A stretch of 64,000 nucleotides of DNA from JAGPUQ01 sp947084925 (GTDB lineage: Bacteria; Pseudomonadota; Gammaproteobacteria; Pseudomonadales; Porticoccaceae): positions 8,026-72,025 of the forward strand of contig CAMTUJ010000024.1 of NCBI GenBank assembly GCA_947084925.1. Reading direction: 5' to 3'. A model generated the notes under the pieces. It did not search any database and had not been told where the DNA came from. It saw only the letters and a program-made list of their open reading frames with translations. Shown piece by piece: positions 17,363-26,182 of the stretch (within the stretch, counting starts at the first letter, position 1; every line of letters begins with the position of its first letter). Made by a program: the position numbers and the translations under genes.

Positions 17363-17382
17363 TTGATCAATAGACAGGTCAA
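17363..17382. promoter_or_regulatory. Candidate second PhnF site upstream of phnD
   Basis: The 20-bp segment TTGATCAATAGACAGGTCAA overlaps the phnF stop. It has TTGA/TCAA ends and shares the half-site TAGACAG with the site upstream of phnF. It may allow separate control of phnD onward. This is inference; the match is partial. Confidence 0.3.
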
Positions 17383-18107
17383 GGATTGATGCGCAGTTGG
17401 ATCCGGTCGGCGCGGAACCGGGTGATGGCGTACTCGACCGGAGTGCCATCCCGGTCGTCCACGTTGACACTCTTGACCCGCAGCACCGGCCAGTGCTGCG
17501 GCATGGCCAGCAGCCGCGCGTCATCGCCTTGCGGCAGCACTGCGGTCACCAGGCTTTCTGTCCTGCTGAGCTTGCAGCCGTGGGTCGCGGCGAGAAACTG
17601 GTGCAGCGACCCGCCCGCGTACTGCTCATCCAGGCCGGGAAAGCGCGTCGCGGAAATGAAATGCGAGATCACGCACAGCGGACGCGCGTCGGTGGTTCGC
17701 AGCGTCTCGATCCAGAACACCGGAGCGTTTACTGCAAGCCCCAGGCGCTCGGCGATCCGCGCAACGGCGGGCAGCGTCTGTTTGCGCAGGATGCGGTTTT
17801 CCGCTTGCAACCCGAGGGCTGCCAGGTTCTCGGTGAAGCGGGTGCCGGCGCCGATCTGGTAGTCGATCTGGGTGTCGAGCACGAACACGCCACGTCCGTG
17901 GCGGCGCTCCAGCAAACCCACGGTGACCAGTTGATCGATCGCGCGCCGCAGGGTGTGACGGTTGACGCCGAAGCGCTGCGCCAGGTCGCCCTCCGAGGGG
18001 AGGCAGTCGCCGGCAGCGTAGAGGTTGGTGACGTCCTGTTCGAGTTGACGGGCGATTTGGGCGTAGAGTGCGGCGCCATGGTCGCGGGTAACGGCGTAGA
18101 GGCTCAT
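17379..18107 (-). CDS. phnF: GntR/HutC-family transcriptional regulator of the phn operon
   Basis: A 242-residue regulator. An N-terminal winged helix-turn-helix (about residues 28-74, with LPSEGDLAQRFGVNRHTLRRAI) is followed by a UTRA ligand-binding domain, the HutC/FadR-type arrangement of PhnF. PhnF proteins repress phosphonate operons, and the gene is first in this operon, so autoregulation is likely. A palindromic HutC-like site lies 7 bp upstream of the start codon and a candidate Pho box 50-80 bp upstream. Confidence 0.9.
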   Translation of the reverse strand: MSLYAVTRDHGAALYAQIARQLEQDVTNLYAAGDCLPSEGDLAQRFGVNRHTLRRAIDQLVTVGLLERRHGRGVFVLDTQIDYQIGAGTRFTENLAALGLQAENRILRKQTLPAVARIAERLGLAVNAPVFWIETLRTTDARPLCVISHFISATRFPGLDEQYAGGSLHQFLAATHGCKLSRTESLVTAVLPQGDDARLLAMPQHWPVLRVKSVNVDDRDGTPVEYAITRFRADRIQLRINP

Positions 18108-18113
18108 GTGTGG

Positions 18114-18125
18114 TTATCTAGACAA
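18114..18125. promoter_or_regulatory. Candidate PhnF operator
   Basis: TTATCTAGACAA is a near-perfect palindrome of the form expected for HutC-subfamily regulators (GTxTAxAC core; here one mismatch). It lies immediately upstream of phnF, where a bound repressor would block the operon's leader. A further half-site, GTAGAC, follows at 18126-18131. Confidence 0.5.
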
Positions 18126-18155
18126 GTAGACAGGAGCGCAGCCTACCGGCCCTGT

Positions 18156-18184
18156 GTGACAGCCCAATGAACTCTGTGTGACGA
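18156..18184 (-). promoter_or_regulatory. Candidate Pho box, three half-sites at 11-bp period
   Basis: On the minus strand, reading toward phnF, three 7-mers start exactly 11 bp apart: TCGTCAC (18184-18178), AGTTCAT (18173-18167) and CTGTCAC (18162-18156). The PhoB consensus is CTGTCAT repeated every 11 bp. The third half-site matches 6 of 7 positions; the others match 4 of 7. A weak TAGGCT at 18145-18140 could be the -10 element. This fits phosphate-starvation control of the phn operon. Confidence 0.5.
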
Positions 18185-18430
18185 TTGATCGCGAGGTGCG
18201 CGAAATTCGTGCATGGAGCTGCGCAGCTCCGGCCGTGCGCCTTCGAGGTTCGCTGCCATTACGCGGGTATTACGTGGAAGTGGTGATTGGTTTATCGGTA
18301 TCCACACTATCGCCAACTCGTAGTGAAGTACCGAGTGCCAGTTTTTCTGTCGGCAGATAGGGTTTACGCGGTTCGCGAATGCGGCACTGGTGACGGCTCG
18401 CATCCCTGCCGGATCGCAAGCGATCGGTGT
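18185..18430. other. Intergenic gap upstream of the phn operon
   Basis: There is no convincing gene between the Pho box and the carboxyltransferase stop. The gap contains a perfect 16-bp palindrome, GGAGCTGCGCAGCTCC (18215-18230), and a stem GATCGC-AA-GCGATC (18412-18425). The latter could end transcription of the minus-strand gene at 18431, but no T-run follows. Confidence 0.6.
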
Positions 18431-20221
18431 TCAGATGGTGGGTTTGGCCCGAACGCCACCAACCGCCCGCAAAACCACCTGTCGGGTATGTTGCGGCTCG
18501 ATCACCGCGTCGATTTCGAGATGGGTGGCGGCTTCGGTCGCCTTGCCGCGGTCGTAGAGCGCGCCAATCAACTTGGCGAACAGCGCCTCGCGTTCCGCTT
18601 CGGTGGCGGCCGCGTCCAGCTCCTTCTTGAAACCGAGATGCACCGCGCCTTCGAGTCCCATGGCGCCGAACTCGCCGGTGGGCCAGGCGGCGGAATGGAG
18701 CGGGCGCGAGAAACTGCCACCCGTCATCGCGATGGCGCCGAGGCCGTAGCCCTTGCGCAGGACGATCGCCACCAGCGGCGAGCGCAGGCGCGCGCCGGCG
18801 GTGAAGAGGTCGGACATGATGCGCACCGCGCCTTCGGTTTCGCTCTCGGGACCGACCATGAAGCCCGGCGTGTCGCACAGCGACAGCACCGGCAGCGCGA
18901 AGTCGTTGCACAGGTTCAGAAAACGCGCGGCGCTCGCCGCGCCCTGGGTATCGATGGCGCCGCCGAGCACGCGGCAGTCGTTGCAGATCAGCCCGAACGG
19001 CTTGCCTTCGATGCGCAGCAGGCCGGTGATGATGGTTTTGCCGTGGTGCGGCCGAATCTCGACGAAGGAGTCGGTGTCCGCCAACGTGGTGATGATGCGG
19101 CGCACATCGTAGGTGTAGCGGCGATCCGCCGGCATCAGCTCCCACAGCAGGTTTTGGTCGGCGCAGCGCCAGGCATCGACCGGTCCCTGGAAATAGCTCA
19201 GCAGTTGCCGCGCGATGCGAGTGGCGTCGCGCTCGTCTTCGGCCACTACGTCGATGACGCCGGTGGTGGTCTGCACTTCGACGGGACCGATGGCGGTGGG
19301 CGGATAAACGCCCATGCCGCCGCCTTCGATCATCGCCGGCCCGGCCATGCCGATCCAGGATTGGCGGGTCGCCACCGTGATGTCGGCGCAACCGAACAGC
19401 GCTGCGTTGCCCGCGAAGCAGAAGCCGTTGTTGACGGCGATGCGCGGCACCACGCCGGCAAGCCCGGCCCACATCGCGAAGGTGGTCACGTCCATGCCCG
19501 CGACCTGGTCGGTGTCGCCGGGCCGGCCGCCGCCGCCCTCGGTGTACATCACCACCGGCAGGCGCTGCTTTGCGGCGAGTTCCATGACGCGGTCGAGCTT
19601 GCGGTGATGAAAATAACCCTGGGTGCCGGCGAGCACGGTGTAATCGTTGACGATGACCACGGCGCGCGCCTTGTCCCCGGCAAACAGATCCGCGTTGATG
19701 GTGGCAAGCCCGGTGATGACGCCATCCGCCGCCGTGTTGACCGCCAGATCGTCGAAGTCGCGGCGCTGGCGCTGGGCGGCCACGGCCAGTTGTCCGTATT
19801 CCTGAAATGAATCCGCGTCGCAGAGATCGGCGAGGTTCTCCCGCGCGGTGCGGTAACCGCGCTCGCGCCGCTTTGCGACCGCAGCGGGGCGGCCAGCGTC
19901 CAGCGTGTTGTGCAAGCGCGCGCGCTGCTGTAGCAGCAGACTGTGCTTGTCGGCGAGATCGGGCGGCGGCGCCGGGCGCACCGGCCGGCGCTTGCCGGTC
20001 AGGCGGATCGCACAGATGGGTCCGTGCTCCGGCACGCTGTCGCCGGGCGCAACATGAATGTGCTGCACCACGCCCGCCGCGGCGCTGCGCACCGGCAGTT
20101 CACCCGTCGTGGTGAGCAGCAGCCCGAGCGTCTCGCCGGCAGTGACGGTCGCACCCACCGCCACATCCATCCGTGTAACGGTGGCCGCGGTGGGGGCGGT
20201 GATCGAAACAGTACGCAGCAT
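18431..20221 (-). CDS. Acyl-CoA carboxylase carboxyltransferase with degenerate biotin-like domain
   Basis: A 596-residue protein. Residues about 1-75 resemble a biotinyl (barrel-sandwich) domain: it reads SITAPTAATVTRMDVAVGA and ends SAAAGVV...VAPGDSV. However, the biotin-acceptor EAMKM motif is replaced by TTTGEL, so the lysine is gone. Residues about 95-596 are a carboxyltransferase of the acetyl/propionyl-CoA carboxylase family, with RTARENLADLCD, TEGGGGRPGDTD and the AccA-like second half (GYGLGAIAMTGG). The layout matches the back two-thirds of fused BC-BCCP-CT acyl-CoA carboxylases, with no biotin carboxylase gene adjacent. The substrate is unknown. It starts at an ATG at 20221 and stands alone. 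Confidence 0.8.
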   Translation of the reverse strand: MLRTVSITAPTAATVTRMDVAVGATVTAGETLGLLLTTTGELPVRSAAAGVVQHIHVAPGDSVPEHGPICAIRLTGKRRPVRPAPPPDLADKHSLLLQQRARLHNTLDAGRPAAVAKRRERGYRTARENLADLCDADSFQEYGQLAVAAQRQRRDFDDLAVNTAADGVITGLATINADLFAGDKARAVVIVNDYTVLAGTQGYFHHRKLDRVMELAAKQRLPVVMYTEGGGGRPGDTDQVAGMDVTTFAMWAGLAGVVPRIAVNNGFCFAGNAALFGCADITVATRQSWIGMAGPAMIEGGGMGVYPPTAIGPVEVQTTTGVIDVVAEDERDATRIARQLLSYFQGPVDAWRCADQNLLWELMPADRRYTYDVRRIITTLADTDSFVEIRPHHGKTIITGLLRIEGKPFGLICNDCRVLGGAIDTQGAASAARFLNLCNDFALPVLSLCDTPGFMVGPESETEGAVRIMSDLFTAGARLRSPLVAIVLRKGYGLGAIAMTGGSFSRPLHSAAWPTGEFGAMGLEGAVHLGFKKELDAAATEAEREALFAKLIGALYDRGKATEAATHLEIDAVIEPQHTRQVVLRAVGGVRAKPTI

Positions 20222-20412
20222 TGTTGTGATTCCAGGGAAGCGGGATGCCTGAGGATCCGCCCCAGCCTGCGAGACGGATCACTTTGTATGCGATGGCATT
20301 GTAGCGGTGAATTTTGGCGCGAGTCCGGCTGGACCTGTCGGCATCTCAGGTCTATGGCGATGGTGCCGACTCCTCCGTATCCTGCTGCGACATTTCCTCC
20401 AGGAAGGCTTGC

Positions 20413-21051
20413 ATGAAACGCCACGCTCTGTTGATTTTTCTCGGTGGGCTGGCGGTGGTGCTGCCGGCAGCCCTGATGTTGATGGTGATGCAGTGGTTGT
20501 TCGTCCTGGTGACGGACCTGCTGCGGCCGTTGACGCAACTGCTGTCCCGCGAGGCCGGGCTCAACGATGCCGTGGCGTTGACCGCCGTGGCCGCCTTGAT
20601 GCTTGCGACGTGCTTTTCGGTGGGACTCGCGGTGCGCACGCGGATCGGCCGCTGGCTGCACGAAGTGGTCGATGCGAGTCTTGCGAAAGTGGTCCCGGGT
20701 TATCGCGCCACCAGCGGGCTGGTGCGCGAATTGTTGGGCAGTGGAGAAACTTCCCGATTGCTGAGTGGCGAACCCGCGCTGGCGCGCATTCATGGGCTGG
20801 ACTCGCCGGTGAAAGTAACCGCCATCGTCACCAGCCGCCATGCCGATGGTGGTTACACCGTGTATGTGCCGACCGCGCCGTTTCCCACCTCGGGGTTCGT
20901 CTATCACCTGCCGCCGGAATGCGTGGAGTTCCTGCCCGGCGTTTCCCTGGAAGCGGTGCTGCGGACCGTGATCGCCTGTGGCGCGGGATCCGCGGAAGTG
21001 CTGGCCCGACGGGTGCCGGTGGAGCGCGATCTCAGCGCTGGCCCCGCTTGA
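20413..21051 (+). CDS. DUF502 family membrane protein
   Basis: A 212-residue inner-membrane protein with two long hydrophobic helices (about residues 5-35 and 58-80) and a C-terminal soluble domain. Segments such as TSGLVRELLGSG, VYVPTAPFPTSGFV and SLEAVLRTVIACG are typical of DUF502. Its function is unknown, although members are widespread. The start at the ATG at 20413 follows AGGA; an upstream in-frame extension would place a Cys/Ser-rich stretch before the helix and is rejected. It converges with and overlaps mnmC by 20 bases at the 3' ends. Confidence 0.8.
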   Translation: MKRHALLIFLGGLAVVLPAALMLMVMQWLFVLVTDLLRPLTQLLSREAGLNDAVALTAVAALMLATCFSVGLAVRTRIGRWLHEVVDASLAKVVPGYRATSGLVRELLGSGETSRLLSGEPALARIHGLDSPVKVTAIVTSRHADGGYTVYVPTAPFPTSGFVYHLPPECVEFLPGVSLEAVLRTVIACGAGSAEVLARRVPVERDLSAGPA

Positions 21052-23074
21052 GGGCGCGGATCAAAAAGCGTGCGGGATTGAGCGCGATGACCAGGTCCCG
21101 CGCCAGCGGTCGTGGTCGGCCTTCGATCAGATCCGCGAGCAGGGTGGCGCACAGGGGCGCGTGACTGAGCCCCCGCGAGCCGTGACCGCCGTGGATGAAC
21201 AACCCCGGCCAGTAGCTGCCGGGGTGCGGAATATCGGCGCGGGCGTCGCGACGCAGCGGCGCGAAGGTCTCCAGCATCAGGTGTTCGATGGGCGCCGGCC
21301 CCACGAGCGGCAGGTAATCCGGGGTAACGCAGCGCAGTCCGGCGCGGCCGGAGAGTTGCGCGGGGTCGGGCGTCCCCAGGGCCGCGGCGAGGCGAGGATC
21401 GGTGGCGTCGAGCCTGGCCAGGTTTTCGCGGTGTCCGTCGCTGCTCACTTCAAGATGGGTGGCTGACAGCTCGTAAGTGGCGCCGAAGGTGTGCAGGCCT
21501 TTGACCGCGGGGCCGAGGTAACCGGCGCCGCAGACCACGGTGCGAAGTTTTGCACTCGCCGGTGTCGCCGGGCAGACGCTGATCTGGCCGCGAATGGTCT
21601 TGAGCGGCAAGTGCCGGGTCTGTTCGAAGCGGGCGAGCTCCGCCGCGTTGGCGAGCACCACGACGTCATGGGGCCCGGTGGTTGCGTCGCGGGCATCCTC
21701 CAGTTGCCAGCCGCCGGTGGCGTGCGGGGAGAGTGCGACGATCTCCGCGCGGCGCAGGGTTATGCGGGGATGTCCGGCCAGGCGCCGGCATACCGCCGCC
21801 GGGTCCAGCCAGCCGAGTCCCGGCAGCAACAGACCGCAGTCCGCGGCGAGCGCCAATCCCGTGATGGCGGCCAGTTCCGGCGCCGCGACCAGGCGCGCGA
21901 TGGCGGCGGGATGGTGGGCGGCAATCCGGCGCAGTTGTTCCGCGTGCGGCGCCGTTTCCGGCAGCAGCAGGACACCGCAATCGCTGCCGAGTCCGTCACG
22001 CCAGTATTCCCGGTAGTAGTTTTGTGCAAACAGCAGCGCCGCCAGATTGATGGCGCCGAAGGTGGACGTGTCCGCCGTCAGGCGTGGATAGAGCACGCCC
22101 TGGGGATTGCCGGAGGCGCCACTGGCGATGGCGGCGCGATCGTACAGGGTCACCTGCCAGCCCCGTTCCGCCAGCGCGTGCGCGGTGGTGCAGCCGGCGA
22201 TACCGGCGCCGATGATGGCGGCGGTTCCGCGTCCCGCGCCGTACGCCGTCGCACCGAGATGCCAGGGTGCGCCGGCCGGCCGGCGGCGTCGGGACGGCGG
22301 CGCGGTGGTTTCCGCGGGGGCTGGCAATGCCAGAAACTCTCCGCGCAGCATGTCTCGCTTGCTGCCGTGGCCGGGGATTTTGGCAACCGCGAAACCCGCA
22401 TCCAGCAGGCCGCGCCGCACTGCCCCGGCGGCCGTGAAGGTCGCGAAGCTGGTGCCGGCGCGACTCAGCGCGGCCAGTTGGGCAAACAGCTCGGGACACC
22501 ACATGTCCGGGTTGCGGGCGGGCGCAAAGCCGTCGAGGAACCAGGCGTCGATCTTGGGTTCGGCGGGGTGGCTGACGGACGGATGATCCCGGAGCTGGTT
22601 CAGCATGGCGACGGCATCGCCGAGCAGCAGCGTGAGCTGGATCCGTCCGCCCGCAAGGACCAGGCGATGGCAACCGGGAATCGGTGGCGGATAGCCGCGG
22701 GCGAGTTCCGCGGTCAGTGCCGCGAAGGCGGGCCATTGCGCCAGGGCTTGTTCGAAATCGCCGCGCGCCAGCGGGTATTTTTCTGCCGCAACGTAGTGCA
22801 GCACCGCGGTTTCCGGCGTGCTGGCGAGCCACAGGCTGCCGGCGACCAGAAAGTTGAGTCCGCTGCCGAAGCCGGTTTCACCGATGACAAATCCCTCGCC
22901 CGCGCGCAATGATTGCCAGCGTTCGGGCAGGCGGTTGCCGGCAATGAACACATGCCGGGTCTCGCCCGGGCCATCGGCGGGCGAATGGTAGATGTCGTCG
23001 AAATGAACCGAGCGCAAGACGCCGTCGCGCCAGATGACGGCGGCCGGAGCGAGGCAATCGGGCGGGCCGGTCAT
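21032..23074 (-). CDS. mnmC: Bifunctional tRNA mnm5s2U biosynthesis protein MnmC
   Basis: A 680-residue fusion enzyme that completes 5-methylaminomethyl-2-thiouridine at the wobble position of certain tRNAs. The N-terminal methyltransferase domain (to about residue 265) shows GETGFGSGLNFLVA and FLDGFAPARNPDMWCPELF, the MnmC2 signature. The C-terminal FAD oxidoreductase (MnmC1, from about residue 285) starts with the dinucleotide motif GAGIAGCTTAHALAERG and contains SGNPQGVLYPRL. The C-terminal HGSRGLSHAPL segment is also typical. It is divergent from leuC. Confidence 0.95.
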   Translation of the reverse strand: MTGPPDCLAPAAVIWRDGVLRSVHFDDIYHSPADGPGETRHVFIAGNRLPERWQSLRAGEGFVIGETGFGSGLNFLVAGSLWLASTPETAVLHYVAAEKYPLARGDFEQALAQWPAFAALTAELARGYPPPIPGCHRLVLAGGRIQLTLLLGDAVAMLNQLRDHPSVSHPAEPKIDAWFLDGFAPARNPDMWCPELFAQLAALSRAGTSFATFTAAGAVRRGLLDAGFAVAKIPGHGSKRDMLRGEFLALPAPAETTAPPSRRRRPAGAPWHLGATAYGAGRGTAAIIGAGIAGCTTAHALAERGWQVTLYDRAAIASGASGNPQGVLYPRLTADTSTFGAINLAALLFAQNYYREYWRDGLGSDCGVLLLPETAPHAEQLRRIAAHHPAAIARLVAAPELAAITGLALAADCGLLLPGLGWLDPAAVCRRLAGHPRITLRRAEIVALSPHATGGWQLEDARDATTGPHDVVVLANAAELARFEQTRHLPLKTIRGQISVCPATPASAKLRTVVCGAGYLGPAVKGLHTFGATYELSATHLEVSSDGHRENLARLDATDPRLAAALGTPDPAQLSGRAGLRCVTPDYLPLVGPAPIEHLMLETFAPLRRDARADIPHPGSYWPGLFIHGGHGSRGLSHAPLCATLLADLIEGRPRPLARDLVIALNPARFLIRALKRGQR

Positions 23075-23187
23075 CCGGGCGGGTGCCGCGATGTCATTGG
23101 GCTGTTACGGAATACGTTCAGGGTGAGATACCGCGCAGTGAAGGCCGTGAATTCTACGGCGGAGTCGCAACTTCAGGGGCCATGAAT

Positions 23188-23216
23188 TTGTTTTATGGGC
23201 CCGGGATCGCTAGACT
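23188..23216 (+). promoter_or_regulatory. Candidate sigma-70 promoter for leuC
   Basis: TTGTTT (23188-23193) and TAGACT (23211-23216) are separated by exactly 17 bp, placing the transcript start about 30 bp before the leuC ATG. The -35 element lies inside an imperfect inverted repeat, GGGCCATGAA...TTTTATGGGCCC (23178-23202), which may be an operator. Confidence 0.45.
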
Positions 23217-23253
23217 TTCCGGCTCTTTTTCGACCCACACGGCGGATGCGGCG

Positions 23254-24693
23254 ATGGCCGGCAAAACCCTGTACGACAAGCTCTGGGACTCCCATCTGGT
23301 GCGGCAGAACGACGATGGTTCGGCGCTGCTCTACATCGATCGCCACCTGCTGCACGAAGTGACTTCGCCGCAGGCATTCGAGGGCTTGCGGCTGGCCGGG
23401 CGCGAGCCCTGGCGCATCGACGCCAATCTGGCCACGCCGGACCACAATGTTCCCACCACCAGCGTCGAGCGACGCGGCGGCATCGCCGCCATCGCCGATG
23501 AAGTGTCGCGCATCCAGGTGCAGACGCTGGATGACAACTGCGCGCGCTACGGGATTTTGCAATTCGGCATGCACGACGCGCGTCAGGGGATCGTGCACGT
23601 CATCGGGCCGGAGCAGGGCGCCACCCTGCCGGGCATGACGGTGGTGTGCGGCGATTCCCACACCTCGACGCACGGCGCCTTCGGCGCGCTGGCGCACGGC
23701 ATCGGCACCTCGGAAGTCGAGCATGTGCTCGCCACTCAGTGCCTGATCGCCCAGAAAATGAAGAATCTGCAGGTGCGGGTCGAAGGCGAGCTGGCGCCGG
23801 GCGTCACCGCCAAAGACATCGCGCTGGCCGTGATCGGCACCATCGGCACCGCCGGCGGCACCGGCTATGCGCTCGAATTCGCGGGCAGCGCGATTCGCGC
23901 ACTGTCCATGGAAGGCCGCATGACGCTGTGCAACATGGCCATCGAGGCCGGCGCCCGGGTGGGTCTGATCGCGGTCGACACCAAGACCATCGAATATGTG
24001 AAAGGACGGCCGTTCGCGCCCCGGGGCACGCAGTGGGAGCTGGCGGTGGCGAACTGGCGGCAGCTGCATTCCGATCCCGATGCCGTCTTCGACAAGGTGG
24101 TCGAACTGCGCGCCGGGGACATCAAACCCCAGGTGAGCTGGGGCACCTCGCCTGAAATGGTGGTGGCGGTGGATGCCCGGGTGCCCGACCCGGCGTTGGA
24201 GCCGGACCCGACGAAACGGGATTCCATCGAGCGCGCCCTCAAGTATATGGGGCTTGCCGCCAATCAGGCGATCACCGATATCCGGCTGGATCGCATCTTC
24301 ATCGGCTCCTGCACCAATTCGCGGATCGAGGATCTGCGCGCGGCAGCGGCGGTCGCCAGGGGCCGCAAGGTAGCTGTCAGCGTCAAGCAGGCGCTGGTGG
24401 TGCCCGGCTCCGGACCCGTCAAGGCGCAGGCCGAACAGGAGGGCCTCGACAAGATCTTCATCGAAGCCGGATTCGAGTGGCGCGAGCCGGGCTGCTCCAT
24501 GTGTCTGGCCATGAACGCGGATCGTCTCGAAGCCGGGGAGCATTGCGCGTCCACGTCGAACCGCAACTTCGAGGGCCGACAGGGTGCCGGTGGCCGCACC
24601 CATCTGGTGAGTCCGGCCATGGCGGCGGCGGCGGCGGTGTGCGGGCATTTCGTCGATGTCCGGGAATTGCTCGGGCGGGAGGAGGTGGCATGA
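23254..24693 (+). CDS. leuC: 3-isopropylmalate dehydratase, large subunit
   Basis: Aconitase-family subunit that, with LeuD, isomerises 2-isopropylmalate in leucine synthesis. The product is 479 residues. The 4Fe-4S ligands are Cys353 (GSCTNS), Cys414 and Cys417 (PGCSMC). The family N-terminus MAGKTLYDKLWDSHLV sets the start at 23254; the open frame extends further upstream without similarity. Its TGA overlaps the leuD ATG (ATGA). A candidate promoter is visible upstream. Confidence 0.97.
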   Translation: MAGKTLYDKLWDSHLVRQNDDGSALLYIDRHLLHEVTSPQAFEGLRLAGREPWRIDANLATPDHNVPTTSVERRGGIAAIADEVSRIQVQTLDDNCARYGILQFGMHDARQGIVHVIGPEQGATLPGMTVVCGDSHTSTHGAFGALAHGIGTSEVEHVLATQCLIAQKMKNLQVRVEGELAPGVTAKDIALAVIGTIGTAGGTGYALEFAGSAIRALSMEGRMTLCNMAIEAGARVGLIAVDTKTIEYVKGRPFAPRGTQWELAVANWRQLHSDPDAVFDKVVELRAGDIKPQVSWGTSPEMVVAVDARVPDPALEPDPTKRDSIERALKYMGLAANQAITDIRLDRIFIGSCTNSRIEDLRAAAAVARGRKVAVSVKQALVVPGSGPVKAQAEQEGLDKIFIEAGFEWREPGCSMCLAMNADRLEAGEHCASTSNRNFEGRQGAGGRTHLVSPAMAAAAAVCGHFVDVRELLGREEVA

Positions 24694-25364
24694 AAGCTTT
24701 TGTCAGGCATCAGGGGCTGGTGGCGCCGCTGGACCGCGCCAACGTGGACACCGACCAGATCATTCCCAAACAGTTTCTGAAGTCGATCCAGCGCACCGGC
24801 TTTGGCCCCAATCTGTTCGATGAGTGGCGCTATCTGGACGTGGGGGAGCCGGGGCGGGACAACGCGAAACGCCCCCTGAATCCGGATTTTGTCCTCAATC
24901 AGACGCGCTATCAGGGTGCCAGCGTGTTGCTCGCGCGGGAGAACTTCGGCTGCGGCTCATCCCGCGAGCATGCGCCCTGGGCGTTGGAGGAGTACGGATT
25001 TCGCGTCCTCATCGCTCCCAGCTACGCCGATATTTTCTACAACAATTGCTTCAAGAATGGCCTGTTACCCATTGTTTTATCTGACGGTGAAGTGGACGAG
25101 CTCTTTCGGCAGGCTGCTGCCAGCGAGGGCTATCGGTTGACCGTCGATCTCGCCAGCCAGACCGTCGTTCGGCCGGACGGCGGGGCGTATCGCTTCGAGG
25201 TGGACGCGTTCCGCAAACACTGCCTGCTCGAAGGCCTGGACGAAATCGGCCTGACACTGGCGCACGGCGACCAGATTCGGGCGTTCGAGGCGCGCCATCG
25301 CGCTGCGCACCCCTGGCTGTTCGGCGCGGGCGGATCGGTGACCGACGAGCGGGGAATGGCATGA
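24690..25364 (+). CDS. leuD: 3-isopropylmalate dehydratase, small subunit
   Basis: A 224-residue swivel-domain subunit that completes the LeuCD isomerase. Characteristic segments are NVDTDQIIPKQFLKSI and NFGCGSSREHAPWAL. AGGAGG sits just before the ATG at 24690, which overlaps the leuC stop by 4 bases. The stop in turn overlaps the next gene by 4 bases. In related gammaproteobacteria leuB follows nearby; here it does not. Confidence 0.96.
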   Translation: MKAFVRHQGLVAPLDRANVDTDQIIPKQFLKSIQRTGFGPNLFDEWRYLDVGEPGRDNAKRPLNPDFVLNQTRYQGASVLLARENFGCGSSREHAPWALEEYGFRVLIAPSYADIFYNNCFKNGLLPIVLSDGEVDELFRQAAASEGYRLTVDLASQTVVRPDGGAYRFEVDAFRKHCLLEGLDEIGLTLAHGDQIRAFEARHRAAHPWLFGAGGSVTDERGMA

Positions 25365-26125
25365 GCGATCAGAGTCACACGGCCGTCGTCCAGCGTCAGT
25401 TCGGCGCTCAGGCCGGCGCCTATCTGGGCAGCGCGGTGCATGCTCAAGGACACGAGTTTGCCGAGCTGCGCGCCGCCGTCGCGGCGCGGCCGGGTGCGCG
25501 CGTGCTGGATCTGGGTTGTGGCGCCGGTCATGTCAGCTATCAGGTCGCGCCGCTCGCCGGTGCGGTGGTGGCCTATGACCTGGCACCGGAAATGCTGGCG
25601 CTGGTCGCCACCACCGCCCGGGAGCGCGGACTCGACAATATCACCACCACCCAGGGTGCGGCGGAGAAGTTGCCTTTTCCGGACCGGCATTTCGATCTGG
25701 TGTTCAGTCGCTATTCCGCCCATCACTGGAGCGATCTGGGCGGCGCGCTGCGGGAAGTGTGCCGGGTGCTGAAACCGGGCGGGCTGGCGGCGTTTGTGGA
25801 TCTTGCCGGCCCGCCCCGACCACTGCTCGACACCCATCTCCAGACCGTGGAGGTGTTGCGCGACCCCAGCCATGTGCGCGATTACACCCCGGCGGAATGG
25901 CTGCAACGGGTCGCGCAGGCGGGCCTGAAGCCCGAGCGCCACGCGCTCTCGCGCCTGCGGCTGGAATTCGCGTCCTGGGTGGCGCGCATGCAGACTCCGG
26001 AACCGCTGCGGGTCGCGATCCGCGCGCTGCAGGAAGGCGCGAGCAGCGAAGTGCGGGATTACTTTGCGATCGAGGCGGACGGTTCCTTCAGCGCCGATGT
26101 CCTGGTGCTCTGGGCTTCGCGCTGA
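25361..26125 (+). CDS. Class I SAM methyltransferase between leuD and asd
   Basis: A 254-residue UbiE/YcgJ-like methyltransferase. SAM motif I is VLDLGCGAGHVSY (about residues 48-60), the acidic loop is VVAYDLAPEML, and the later motif is CRVLKPGGLAAFVD. The substrate is unknown. It overlaps leuD by 4 bases, so it belongs to the leu operon. From memory, Pseudomonas genomes have a similar methyltransferase at this spot, between leuD and leuB. Confidence 0.85.
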   Translation: MSDQSHTAVVQRQFGAQAGAYLGSAVHAQGHEFAELRAAVAARPGARVLDLGCGAGHVSYQVAPLAGAVVAYDLAPEMLALVATTARERGLDNITTTQGAAEKLPFPDRHFDLVFSRYSAHHWSDLGGALREVCRVLKPGGLAAFVDLAGPPRPLLDTHLQTVEVLRDPSHVRDYTPAEWLQRVAQAGLKPERHALSRLRLEFASWVARMQTPEPLRVAIRALQEGASSEVRDYFAIEADGSFSADVLVLWASR

Positions 26126-26182
26126 GCCGGGTTGGCTGACGTTTTTAGATGATGCAAGAGTTTTAAATCAAGGTCTAATTCA

